Positions 1 through 10,633 of a stretch of DNA of 64,000 nt are shown here, in pieces. Within the stretch, counting starts at the first letter, position 1. Every line of letters starts with the position of its first letter. Origin of the DNA: Enoplolaimus lenunculus (lineage: Eukaryota; Nematoda; Enoplea; Enoplida; Thoracostomopsidae); assembly GCA_030248215.1 (NCBI GenBank), contig JASANG010002946.1:36001-100000 (forward strand). The letters are read 5' to 3'. A program made the translations under genes and the position numbers. The notes below the pieces were generated by a model. That model was not told the origin of the DNA. It ran no database searches and saw only the letters and a list, made by a program, of their open reading frames with translations.

Positions 1-432
1 GTATATCACTGCACTTTAATACCTTTAAACTGTGCAAATTTTTTCGTTCAAAATACGGGTAGAGTGGAAAATTTCTGAATGAGGGGATGCGGAATGGATC
101 GAAAAATCAATTTTAATCACAATATGTGGTCCGAGTTCGTTTGGTAAACGGGCACCAGCCAAATTTGGGCTGAATGGCCCCCAATGCCCCCGTGTGGACA
201 TTTTTGCAACAATATGCTTTTTGGGAAACGGGGGATATTACGTTTGCGCAGGAGAACGGAAAACGGGATAGCAATATTTTTGCTCAGACTGCTTTAACTT
301 TATGCAACAACAAAGTATAATAATCTTTGTATATGCATACACAAGAGTAGCAAATGCTGCTCTCCAGACAGTCGCTGTCCCGCTGGAAAACAGGACACTC
401 CTGAAAGTAACACGGGCCGAAGCTTGGATAAG

Positions 433-1203
433 CTAGGGTGACACCGGAGGTGAAAATACCGGAGCCGAAGGGCTACCTAGCTTCTGGAGCCGAAAGTGAG
501 GCGAAAGGTAGTAAAAATGATGGTTGACTAGTTAATTTCAGCCATTATCTGTAATACGTTGTTGTTTAGTTTTACGCTTTTCTGCGAAATTTCGAAAATA
601 CTTCCCTCAAAATTGTAATAAAACAAAACGAAACGCACTAATGCGGGGTTCACGTTATAACCGGGGCAGCTTGGGACACGTTTTGTCCCTATTAGACTAT
701 TGGGTAACATTTTGTCTGCTAATAGACCCAATATCATTCAAAAAGTCGTATTTGTCTGCTATCATCATGTGTAGGTCACCTTTTGTCCTTCAATATCATG
801 TGATATTAGACGTACTGTCCGCGAATATCATATGATATATTTTCAAATGTCTGCATATTCGTTGAAATTTTGGAATATCATACGATATTCGCATAAATGT
901 CCCACAGTATCACGTGACATACCGCCCCTTGTACACATTGATCGTTTGACAGCGGTGGTTTGTAAGTAAATGTCATATGACATTCGAGTTTTGTCTGTTG
1001 ACCCGATATGAGCCCGAATTTTAACGTTAACGTCGAATCAACATGGGACAAAGTGTGTCCCGCCTGCCCCGGTTATAACGTAAACCCCGCATTATATATT
1101 TAAGAAGTTACTGTTGGCAATTTATATGACATAATATGCAAAATTTCACTGCCGGAGGCCGATTGACTTTTGGAATCAGAGGCAGACCTCCGATTGTATC
1201 CTG
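433..1203 (-). mobile_element. CCGGAG-type hAT-like MITE, interrupted by a second element
   Basis: Degenerate CAGGGT-type ends (starts CTAGGGTGACACC, ends GATTGTATCCTG) with CCGGAGCC-rich subterminal stretches match the copies at 2424-2679, 25469-25817 and 50725-51067. It is split by the insertion at 642-1091; the flanks rejoin in the order seen in the uninterrupted copies. No gene is seen in 1-2423. Confidence 0.7.
642..1091 (+). mobile_element. TAA-target foldback element with CATATG/CACGTG palindromes (copy 1)
   Basis: Termini TGCGGGGTTCACGTTATAAC and its inverted copy lie at the two ends. It is related in inverted orientation to the 666-bp copy at 38981-39646, where the TAA target duplication is exact; here the flanks are TAA and TTA. 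The interior holds several 16-18 bp palindromes built on ATCATATGAT or TCACGTGA. There is no coding capacity, so it is non-autonomous. The 3-bp TWA target suggests PIF/Harbinger, but no transposase is present to confirm this. Confidence 0.75.
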
Positions 1204-2423
1204 GGATAAAAGCCTATTAAGCAAAAAGTTTGGTCTCTAATCTTTACAGTCACGCGAGAAAACGGGACGATCATTGGGTATCAATCATTTATAAAGTTCC
1301 AACTGCACTTTCCCTAACAAATTAACTGGTTCTGCGGAAACTTGTCTGCTCAGTGAAATACAAAGCAATAACCTTTACTAGTATACAGAAAGGCCAAATA
1401 CAAATCAATAAAAGAATCGAAATTTAGTCCTCCTGGCGCTATTTTGGTTTTAGTCTGGTAAACATTTCTGTAGCAAATCTTTTAAATTTAAAATTTGCCG
1501 ATTATAAATCCGCAATTGTTAATATCGGCACTTTCGTGAGTTTCGGCTTCGTTTTTGTAAACAAAATACCGATTCTGTCCGCTACTGTTTCCACAGTGAA
1601 TTGGAATGCTATTAATTTCATTTGCATGTGCATTATTTGAACGCGTCTGATCAGAAAACTGGGACGCCACTTGCATTTTTGTTTGAAAAAATTTCAACCG
1701 ATTTCATAAAATTTATAACCGCTTATTAGGGTGCAACCGATTTCCGAGTCCAATTAAAATTCCAATTCAAAACGAGTTCCGATTGCACAATTAAACGCAA
1801 TCGGAATATTGATATTTTAATTTTAATCCTGCTTGTTGTGATACGCTGTACAAAAATTCTGTATTATTTATTAAACTGCTTACGATGGTTAACTTTTCAA
1901 TAATTGACTGTAGTTTAGCTTTTAGAGAAACAAAAAACATCGCCAGTTTGTTCACGCGACGTTTTTGAAAATTGTGAGCAGCTAACAGAAACCCTAAATC
2001 AATATTAATGTAAGCAATTTGGCTACATCCGCGATTTTTTCAGCAATATTCTTGAAAACCCGGCGAATATTTGCTTACTTCAGCTGTGTTACCAAAAAAC
2101 CTTTTTTATTTTTGTCTCAAATATCCGGGTTCCCTGTCTGTTGTTTTGATTAATATTCGTCTGCGTGTCCATTTACATCCTGTTTATAACCAATATGACA
2201 GCCTTAGATTTAGAAACAAAGTCAGAAATAAAATTTGAGATGAAGATAAAATGTACACGAAGTAATGCAGAATGCAAAGTATTTAACAATAATTACACGT
2301 ATGCAAACGTCATCTCCCCACAACATGCGAGGCGTTAGTGGCTCCAGCATGAAGATCTTTTAATATGTCCAGCGATGCTAAACGCTTAATAGTCACAGGA
2401 GCTTTGTGTTTAAGCTTATTTAG

Positions 2424-2679
2424 CAGGGTGCAAACGGAGGTGAAAAATACCGGAGCCGGAAATCAACACAATCTGCGGAGCCGGAGGTGTGGCGAAATTA
2501 TTTAGTAAAAATGGTGTTTAATTTGTTAATTTTAGCACGATATCTGGAATGTGTTGTTAAATCGCTTGGTTTTCCGCTTATTTGGTACAAATTCTTGGTA
2601 ATACTTTCCTCAAAATTGCGTCAAAAAGTTAAAACGATTTTTCAGCCGGAGCCGGAGGCAGACCTTCGGTTGTACCCTG
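2424..2679 (-). mobile_element. CCGGAG-type hAT-like MITE
   Basis: CAGGGTGCAAAC at the left and GGTTGTACCCTG at the right form the inverted ends. The flanks TTATTTAG and TTATTTAC are an 8-bp target duplication with one mismatch. The subterminal parts are CCGGAGCCGGAGG-like; the interior matches the copies at 25469 and 50725. It lies downstream of the MAD2 stop codon. Confidence 0.8.
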
Positions 2680-3045
2680 TTATTTACGTAGAAACACAGA
2701 TATAATTTATTGTTAACAAAGATATAATTTATTGTTGGAGCTTCATATTGATTTGCTGCAGGACGCGTGGTGACACACACTACCGACTCAATTTCACAAT
2801 TCATATACCACACCAACAGACAGCGCTGTAAACTGTGTAGAACAATGCGTAAGTTTTTCGATGAATATATGAATAGGTTTCAACGAAGTCAGCTCTCGTG
2901 TACAACATGTAACATTCATATACATTTAGTTCCACCGCAAAAAACCAATCACTGTCTGAGCAAAAGCACAACTTAATATAATAATCACTTAAGCATACCG
3001 ACCAAGATCTAATATTCATAGAGAATATATTACATACATAAAATG

Positions 3046-3215
3046 TCACAGATCAACGTTTTTGTACGACACAGCAGTATCGACTTTATGAATGCTTGTT
3101 GAAAATGAGCGCAGTTTCACTTCGCCTGAATTTAAAACCATTTTTGGACCGGACTCTGTCCAACCAACAGGCGTTTCGCTGTTTTTGGTTGTGTAAATAA
3201 GAACGTCGAATGAGC
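3046..3215 (-). CDS. MAD2L1: MAD2 exon 5 (safety belt and stop)
   Basis: Starts after TTTTATAG with two bases completing Cys152, then SFDVLIYTTKNSE, WTESGPKMVLNSGEVKLRSF and STSIHKV, ending NVDL and TGA. This is the mobile C-terminal region that closes over CDC20/MAD1 peptides in the family. It is slightly longer than human before WTESGP. Confidence 0.95.
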
Positions 3216-6200
3216 CTATAAAACAGAATTAATGTTTATGAAGAAAAGTAAATAACTTTAACACTGTTGTTTCAGACTAAATTAAGTGTGCGAAAGTTTG
3301 CACAAAAATAATAAACGTGCCAAATTAAACATAAGCGTGCTTTCGTACCGATTTTCGCATTAAAGCAAACCTTGCGCCACGCATATTAATAAACTTACAA
3401 GTATTAGATAGCAATGGAAGAAACGTGACCGATGCTGTAATCTGACGTATAACATCGCAAATTTCTTGTCGGACTTTCTTTTCGTCTTTTGTCTTAGTTG
3501 AATGCGGTCTGCAACAAGCTCCATAAAACTAGGAATGTGCGGATTAATCGACATCGGTAATATCACACTCTCGACGCAAGCATCGGAATCGACAACGAAA
3601 AAAATTGCCGAATCCTTGCCGATATTTTTGCAACTAGCTCTCAGTCCGAATGCTATGAATTTCGCTTGCTGGAATATATCAGAATCAGTGTGTCTAATCA
3701 GGATACCGTGATGTCTCTTGCATCCATATTAGAAATAGTTAAAATTGAAATGAACAGTTTTCATAAATATATAATAATCAGGGTGCAACCGGAATTCCGG
3801 TTCCGGCATTTTTTCACCTTCCGGTTCCGGTTCCGGTAAATTTTTACCGGATTTAAAAATTCCGGTGTTATATTTGGCCGTTTTCTTAACTTTGCTAATT
3901 TTTAAAAATCTCTTTTGAAAGCCACTTGTACTCCGAATACAAGCCAATGATGGTGGATTTCACTTCAGTCGACGACGAAAATCTAAAATACAACAAATAA
4001 AATAAATACCTATGTTCGACTAAGGTTATTTCACAAATAATAGAGCAAAAAATAGATTAAAATGAAATTTTTGGTGAAATGCATTTTTCACTTTCCGGTT
4101 CCGGTAAAATTTTTAAATTCCGGTTCCGGTAAATTGTAATTCCGGTTGCACCCTGATAATAATCCTACTAGTTCATTAATTATCACTATTATAGCAATTG
4201 CCAATAATTTTATGGTTCTGTAAAGCTTAACTACAATCATTATTGATAAGTTAACTCATCGAAAACAATGTAACAGATAAATGATGCAGAATTTTTATGT
4301 AGCATCTAATAAGAATGTCAAAATTCCGATTCCGCACGATTGTGCAATCGGAATCAGAATCGAAACTTGTTTTGAATCGGAATTCTAAACGGAATCGGAA
4401 TTCCGGTTGCACCCTGCTATAAAGTAAATAAGAAACGACCACTGTATCGACATAAATTTTGCAATTGGCACATCACTACAAAAATATGTTAAATAATAAG
4501 ATAAGTATTAGTACGTACATAGTACATTCATTAAATTTACAATTAGTTTTTACGTTAGCCTGCAAACAATAATTGGGTAGCCTATTTATAGAGTCTTGGA
4601 ACAATCGTTTTACCCAGTTTCCTGGACTGTTGAATCGGTTTCAATATTGAACTGCCATCGTTCGAGCACTTCCTTGGTAGCAATGTCCGCAATTACAAGC
4701 ACAAGGCGGCGGAGTTCTTTGTTTGCAAGCCAATCTGTTAAAGTGATTGAATGAATATCAAATGTAAGTAAGAAGTAAAATTCTTTCGCCAAGTTCAGGC
4801 TGTAATTATATGCCAAAACCATCGGACCCACCCCAGCAGGGTTCCAATAGGAACTAAGTTTTTTCGAAACAGGAACACGAATTGAATATCTTTGCATGAA
4901 CTGGAATACGAAAAAATTTTCACCATCGGTAATTACAATTGGACGTTGTTAGAAAACTTGCCAAAAATGGTTAAGCTAATTTTCAGCTATATCATCACCG
5001 AGTTTTGCGAAAACATATCAGAAACAGATTATTAACAAAATAAAACTAATTGCAAAAACATTCGTTTCGAAATAAAATTTTTTAAAGACAAAGTTTCCAA
5101 TAATCAAACGATTACGATTAATTTGCCACAAACCGTAAAAATCCCGGTTTATGCATCTTTGAATGAAAGAACAGGAACAGGAATAGGGTTTTTAAGAATT
5201 CCGGCCGGAACAGGAATTCCGGTTGAACCCTGCAGCCCAGATGTTATGTATGCTAGTACGCATCTAGAAACCAGTTAGTGGAACTACAGGTATTGAGCGA
5301 AGCGCGAACATACGTAAGCAGTTAAGCTAATATGCAAATTAGGTATTAGCTAACTATTCATTTATTGGTTTTGATGGTTTGTAAACAATTTACTCAGATT
5401 TCTCGCATTGCAAAAACGCCTAATTTAGGATCAATTATGCTTATATGCAAATTATATGTTAGCTAACTACTCAATTATCGGTTTTAGACGTGTGTAAACA
5501 ACTTATTCAGATTCATCGCATCCAAAAACCCTTCAGTAAAACCAAATAATTATTGAAATAATTTAAAAAGCCTTAATTTTGTCTTGTCAAATAAGCTAAT
5601 ATGCAAATTATCTATTACCTACCTACTCAATTATCGGTTTTGGAGGTTTGTAAACAGTCTCTGTAGATTCTTCGTACCCAAAAATCATTTAAATAATTAG
5701 TGAAATAATGTGGAAAGTCCTAATTTAAGCTTAATTATGCAAATTAGCCTGTAGCTAATAAACGGCTAATAATTTTAAAACCCCAATGCGAGATTAACAC
5801 CCCAGGATAATTGGCTGTTAAACAAAAAAGTTTATTAAAATCGGTTCAGCCGTTCCTGAGATTCTTTTCGGACGGACAGACGGACATCCACCTTTCGACC
5901 CTAGAGTACAAAACCTAAAACGCTTCGCGAAACTTCGAGCTTCGCTCAACCATAACTTTTCTACTTATGTGTGCAAACTATCCTGCTTACTTTTCATCTG
6001 CTCCAATAATGGCATCAGAAAGCCATCCATTTCGGAATCGTTCGTAACTAAAAGGGTCAGTCCATATTTTTGAACTCGTTTGAAATTTTCTGCTGGATAC
6101 ACTCCGCGCTGATACAGTATGCTGTTGATTGCATAATCTGTAATCATAAAATGGTAAGGTAACATAATATCGGATTTGATAGGCAGCACTATACAACATT

Positions 6201-7822
6201 CTAAAATGATACATAATATAATATAATATACGTACGTACTAGAGATACCTCGGGGAATGGCTCCGGCTCCAGGTCCAACGCTTGATTTGTTAGGGCCAAG
6301 TTTTAATGCAATCTTCCCATGACTCAATACTTACGCCTGAAAGAGCTGAATATGAATCTTGTATATATAGTTGTATTTCAGCTTTACGAAAAGTATATAT
6401 CAAGGTTCCAACAGGCACTAAATTTTGCCGGAACAGAAACAGAAATTGAATCTCTTTGCATAACCGTAACAGGAACCGGAATTTGAAATAGTTTTCGTCA
6501 CTGAATTACTGTTGGACTTTTTAGAAAACTTGCTAAAAATGGCTTAAGTGAATTTTCATCTATTTAATTATCAAATTTTGCGAAAACACACCAGAAAGAG
6601 TTTATTAACAAAATTGAACTAATTGCAAAAACACTCATTTCGAATTAACAAATTTTTAAATAGAAGGATTCCACTAATTAAACGATTATGAATAACTTGC
6701 CACAAAACCGTAAAAGTTCCGGTTCCTGCACCTTTGAATGCAGGAAAAAGAACAGGAATTCAAATTTTGCAGAATTCCGGTTGAACCCTTGTATATATAA
6801 ATCCTGTACTTATTAATGTTTCATTTTTTAACAAAAATAAATACGCATCGACTGTCTAGCAATAAACGGCCATGTTGACAAAACAAACTGCATTCTCACA
6901 GAATATGCATTGCCCCTGTCGGTATCGGTCCCAGAACCGGGGCCATAGATCACGGCACTGGTAAAAATTCCGCCCCCTAGGCAACGCCAATACGGACACT
7001 TTTCAGGTGCGTTGTTCTTCCAACGATTTACCTTGTTGGAAATAAACATTTATATACTGTTGTTTCATCCCCATCCAGCTGCACTCGTCATGCATCGGTC
7101 GGCCGCCGCAGGCGGCCGCATTCGCGTAGAAACTTGATCACATTGACGGGATCGTCGAACAGGGCGGCCTTGGTCGGGATTTCGCCGAAAGTGGTCATCA
7201 ACAGGAGCCGACCCCAGAGTGCGGGTCTACCAGGGTCGGCTATGAAAAACCCGACTTCGGCCGCCCGAGGGCGATACCATCTGAGATCCGTGTCCATACG
7301 AATCGAGGAGTTGTTTGCTTCTTGGAGCTGGCGAACCAGCGGCCACTGCGCCACGACGAGGCGAAGCATAACGTTGCAGCAGTCATTTATATACTGTCAC
7401 GAAGTGACTACGTATAATCATGTTGTAGTCAGGGAGCGACAGGATACCCACATCCAGCTCAATATCCGGAAATACCTTTATCTGTATCCGGTACCAGTCT
7501 CCGTTTTTAACATCTTGCTTTTACTGCATTTCTGACCAAGCCAACAAGTTCAAGTTTTGATACATATAACCAAAATGAAAATTTTTTAATTCAGTAAACA
7601 AATATACTACGTGCCTCAAATTGTGCACAAATTTACATATATGATCTGTTTAATATTCGGTTCCGGATATCCAATTTGTATTCGGGTATCTGCTTAATTG
7701 AACTATGGTCGCACCTTATTTGTAGTGGTAGCAAACAAACACGTACAGAAAAATTCAGATACGAGCTGAGCACTGCCTTTGAGCGTGATTTGGTTTCTTG
7801 TTGCTGTTTCGATACAGGACAT
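3046..7822 (-). CDS. MAD2L1: MAD2 spindle-checkpoint HORMA protein, complete five-exon gene
   Basis: MAD2 binds MAD1 and CDC20 and holds back APC/C at unattached kinetochores. Exons in transcript order: 7747-7822, 5991-6137, 4614-4734, 3399-3508, 3046-3215. All junctions are GT/AG and every phase fits, giving 207 aa against 205 in human. Visible landmarks: ITLKGSAQLVSEFF (residues 12-25), INSILYQRG and RVQKYGLTLLVT in exon 2, EVLERWQFNIETD in exon 3, VIRQITASVTFLPLL in exon 4, and the C-terminal safety-belt stretch WTESGP...LRSFSTSIHKV in exon 5. The start is the only ATG before the conserved core and opens MSCIETATRN. A possible AATAAA lies near 2706-2711. The gene is divergent from the convertase gene at 10373. 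It looks intact. The family call is very secure; MAD2L1 rather than MAD2L2 follows from the near-identical core motifs. Confidence 0.95.
3779..4155 (+). mobile_element. hAT-like MITE, CAGGGTGCAACCGGAATT family, full copy
   Basis: 377 bp with inverted ends CAGGGTGCAACCGGAATT. An exact 8-bp target duplication ATAATAAT lies at 3771-3778 and 4156-4163. Both ends carry arrays of CCGGTTCCGG. It sits in MAD2 intron 4. Sister copies are at 23194, 32515, 35437 (inverted) and 36111. Confidence 0.92.
4614..4734 (-). CDS. MAD2L1: MAD2 exon 3
   Basis: Follows TTTAACAG and ends ACTGG before GTAAAA. It encodes WLANKELRRLVLVIADI and EVLERWQFNIETD, matching the corresponding human exon in position and phase. 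Confidence 0.95.
4837..5232 (-). mobile_element. hAT-like MITE, GGTTCCAACAGGAAC / GGTTGAACCCTG family
   Basis: 396 bp with CAGGGTTCC and GAACCCTG ends. The flanks CACCCCAG and CAGCCCAG are an 8-bp target duplication with one mismatch. GGAACAGGAAT-rich subterminal repeats. Relatives are at 6401, 12450, 17159 (partial) and 48388. It lies in MAD2 intron 2. Confidence 0.85.
5292..5949 (+). repeat. Dispersed element with TTGAGCGAAGC inverted ends and internal tandem units
   Basis: Inverted ends TTGAGCGAAGC / GCTTCGCTCAA. The interior repeats three times, about 115-150 bp apart, a motif of TTAGCTAACTACTCAATTAT followed by CGGTTTTNGANGTNTGTAAAC. The end nearest 5950 carries TTCGGACGGACAGACGGAC. An opposite-orientation copy lies at 10735-11260 in furin intron 1. 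No coding sequence. Confidence 0.7.
5991..6137 (-). CDS. MAD2L1: MAD2 exon 2 (HORMA core)
   Basis: Follows TGATTACAG and ends AAA A before GTAAGC. It encodes INSILYQRGVYPAENF and KRVQKYGLTLLVTND, the most conserved stretch of MAD2. Confidence 0.97.
6401..6790 (-). mobile_element. hAT-like MITE, GGTTCCAACAGGAAC family
   Basis: 390 bp with CAAGGTTCC and GAACCCTT ends. An exact 8-bp duplication GTATATAT lies on both sides. It is in MAD2 intron 1, between exon 2 and the GC-rich ORF block. Confidence 0.88.
6828..7369 (-). other. GC-rich block with two minus-strand ORFs of unknown origin
   Basis: Two adjacent ORFs on the MAD2 strand inside MAD2 intron 1: 7088-7369 (93 aa, containing RWYRPRAAEVGFFIADPGRP and DDPVNVIKFLRECGR) and 6828-7049 (73 aa, containing KCPYWRCLGGGIFTSAVIY). 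Base composition is far richer in G+C and CpG than the surrounding intron, especially in 7080-7380. The words CATTTATATACTGT and CCAGCT recur on both sides of the GC-rich part. I recognise no domain. It could be a coding remnant of a mobile element, transferred DNA, or an unrelated gene; it could also be chance. Confidence 0.35.
7432..7717 (+). repeat. Possible degenerate CCGGATA-type hAT-like MITE
   Basis: Starts near GGAGCGACAGGATACC and ends near GGTCGCACC, with CCGGATATCC and GTATCCGGTACC inside, resembling the element at 27275-27734. Ends and duplication are decayed, so the limits are approximate. Confidence 0.4.
7747..7822 (-). CDS. MAD2L1: MAD2 exon 1 (start codon)
   Basis: ATG at 7822-7820 opens a 25-codon exon ending GAA TTT TTC T before GTACGT. 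QITLKGSAQLVSEFF matches the first HORMA helix of MAD2, and the split T+AT codon joins it in phase to exon 2. Confidence 0.93.
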
Positions 7823-8419
7823 GATTAACCTGAGCAACACTAACAGGTAAACCAGTATCTAAAAATCTATAAATACCTCGTTATTACGCCTGAAAGCAGT
7901 TTAAATTTCAAATAGGTATACCGACTACATATTGCAGCAGGAACTATATTTTAGAATACCAGGGAATTGAATATTTTTGCCGGAACAGGAACACGATTTT
8001 GTAAAATATATAATTCTCATACCGCATTACTGTTTTAATTTATTATACTATCCAAAAATGTGCGCTAACGAGTTTTTCGCGATTTCTTCTTCGTTTTCAT
8101 TAATAGTGATTTGTGGATAAATGAACGCAAAATAAACCTTTTCCTCAAAGAAAATGTCATCCCTTATAAAAGCCTTCAAGTGACCATTTTGGAATACTGT
8201 TCAAGAATACGTGTGCATTCACTAAAATTATTTTGAGAGTCCTAGCAACTCAGATATAAGCACATTTTGTTTCGCTCAAAGAGTAGCACGTGTCTTGACT
8301 TGGTAACCTTAAACGATATGCGGGCTTCTTTACTGCGTCGAGCTGTGTTAACTTTAAGAAAAGGTTAGAAATTATATATCTACATCAATAGATAAATTTT
8401 TGAAACGGTGTACGTTCTG

Positions 8420-8684
8420 AAGCCCCGTTCACACTTGCAAGTTTTTGCAGCAAAAACTTGTGGTCACAATACAGCTTCGAAGTTCTTGCAGCTGCAAATT
8501 CTTCACTTGAATGAATGCTATTTCGCAATGTGAACGCAGTTGCAAGTCACTTGAATTTCTTGTACCTGCAATTTTATTGGTTAATCGCAATGTTTCTTGT
8601 AAATATCTGCCGCTGCAAGTATTTCGTGCAAATTGCAGCTGCGAGTTCTCGCTTAAAAACTTGCACGTACCACCAATGGGGCTT
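8420..8684. mobile_element. Foldback MITE built on CTTGCAGCTGCAAG-like motifs (copy 1)
   Basis: Inverted ends AAGCCCCGTTCACAC and AATGGGGCTT. The interior is saturated with CTTGCAG, GCAAGTTTTTGC and CAGCTGCAA motifs in both directions. A second copy lies at about 29098-29360. No target duplication is clear. It lies between MAD2 and the furin gene. Confidence 0.65.
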
Positions 8685-9534
8685 TAACAATTGCTGTTTC
8701 AATCAACCAGCTAGTTTAAAACAGCGGGTTAAGCCTATGGCACTGAGGAAACAAAACTTTAGTGCACAATTTGTAGGGTACCGAAATATGCGTTTATAGC
8801 TTCTACTAATGTACAGACTTTAAGGCAAGACAATACATTTATTATGCTTCTGCATAAGTATACCGTCGACTGAAATTCATATTTTACTTACTACAACTTT
8901 CCATTAAGCACTGAGATTAAAGCGGTTGGAATTTAAAAGTACTCGCCTATTCTACATCAGAAATTTGCTGTTACTTAAAACAGTGGTATATCCACATACC
9001 ATTGAGAAAACAAAACATTAGGGTATAATGTAATATAGCTTGTCAGAAATCGCGGAAGTTTTATGTGTAGCAGTATCATTCAAAATAGATTAGGATATAC
9101 AACAATGGGCACAAAACAGTTATTTATTCCGAACTGTGTAATATAGATTTACAAGTGAAAGACAGCGTCAAATCACGTGTGCTTGACTAACAGAGGGATG
9201 GCCATTCAATTCTTTGTAATTTGGGACAGTTTTATGTTGTTTTAATATTTACTTAGCTACTGCGTATTATGTGGCTGTGAACTAAATTTCTACAGATGAT
9301 TTTAAAGAATTATTTGCATCTGTAAGTTTTTCGAACGCGATTTTGGATCTGACCCGGAGCCAGCTCACCTTGCTAGGGGGGCTAAAAATTTTGTAGGAGG
9401 GCGTTCATCATTCTTTTTTAACATTCGTTACGGTTGTAAGCATGTGAGACATGCTTGTCCGTTATGCGCACGTGCAATAGAGTGCAGTGCGCTGTGTATG
9501 TGTGCTTGCTGATAGCATACGGTCGACACATATA

Positions 9535-9935
9535 GTCAACGAAAACGGTAGTTGGAGAGGCCGGCTACGTGGCGCAGTGGTAGAGTATTCGCTTAAGGAT
9601 CCGTATTCTGAGAGTTCGATCCCCGCTCCGGTGGCCCGCTTTTCCAGCTGCTAGGTAGAAAGGTCTGGTGTCCCTCAGTTCCAACCTAGACTGACATGAG
9701 GGCTGCGCCGTGAGCACATTGGTAAACTGCCGCGCTATGAACACGGTAAGTTGACGAAGACGGTAGTTGGAGAGGCGGTCTACGTGGCGCAGTGGTAGAG
9801 TGTTCGCTTAGGGATCCTAAGGAACCGTAGGCGGAGAGTTCGATCCCCGCTCCGGAGGCCCCCTTTTCGAGCTGCTTGGTAGAAAGGTCTGATGTCCCTC
9901 TGTTCCATCCTAGACTGACAACAGTTAAAAAGTAA
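9535..9935 (+). mobile_element. Tandem pair of tRNA-derived SINEs
   Basis: Two units, 9535-9749 and 9750-9935, each start CAACGAAAACGGTAGTTGG-like. Each carries an A box (TGGCGCAGTGGTAGAGT, near 9570 and 9785) and a B box (GAGTTCGATCCCCGC), followed by a common tail with GGTAGAAAGGTCTG and TCCTAGACTGACA. The tRNA-like parts do not fold as true tRNAs across the anticodon region and the tail is not tRNA, so I call them SINEs. Between 7823 and 10372 I see no gene otherwise. Confidence 0.7.
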
Positions 9936-10372
9936 GCTTTTGGATAATCTTCCAACAGTATATTATGTTCTTTCGTTTAATGTCAACAGATTCTGAGTAT
10001 GCATTTCTTTTGATACGTACATATGTAAGCATGGCTTTATCTGGTTTCTTATATTTTAGGTAGAACGCATAAATCTGTTCCGCATAATATTGCTCATATA
10101 TACAGTAAAAGTATGCTTTGATGAGAACTTAATGTGCACCTTTATTTGGTGTTATACGTATATGCATATAAATAGCATTATTTTTATGTAATCTGATACG
10201 TAGGACGTTGCCAATAATAGTTTATTTTATAACAATTTATGGTCGAACGAAAATATTTTAAACTTCATAAATTAAGTAATCGCTATCATCGTATCTCGAC
10301 GCCTTGGAGGCGAAGTATTAGTTTACTATATTACGTAATATTCTATACGGGTAACCATATATATTGTGAAAA

Positions 10373-10633
10373 ATGATAATGAGGAACGGCTGGACGTGGA
10401 AACGTTCAGCAGCTATGTTAATTCTAGTAAAATGTGTTTGTCTAGTGAATGTTGGCAGGTCAGAAATGTTTCGTCCGGGAATTTTTGATCCGGGTGATAA
10501 CGATTATGAATCAAGTGATGTAGAAGCAAAATATCACGATGAGGCTGACACGGTTGCTGTCCACATACCAAGCAGTTTTGCCGGCAATGTTGATGAAATT
10601 GCAACCGAAGTAGGATTTGAAAATGAGGGACAG
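10373..10633 (+). CDS. furin: Furin exon 1: leader and prodomain start
   Basis: Encodes [12 protein letters not shown], a hydrophobic core ([15 protein letters not shown]), an acidic stretch, then [20 protein letters not shown], the conserved start of the convertase prodomain. The donor is CAG/GTACGT in phase 0. Confidence 0.88.

Noticed and set aside
7134-7535. Plus-strand ORF of 133 codons over the GC-rich block.
   Set aside because: GC-rich DNA has few stops on either strand; no domain seen, and the minus-strand ORFs are no less likely.
8300-8370. Candidate MAD2 first exon containing RISFK.
   Set aside because: No ATG or continuation into the HORMA helix; the true exon with ITLKGSAQLVSEFF is at 7747-7822.
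9563-9635. A tRNA gene.
   Set aside because: A and B boxes are present but the anticodon region does not fold well, and the unit continues into a SINE tail repeated at 9750.
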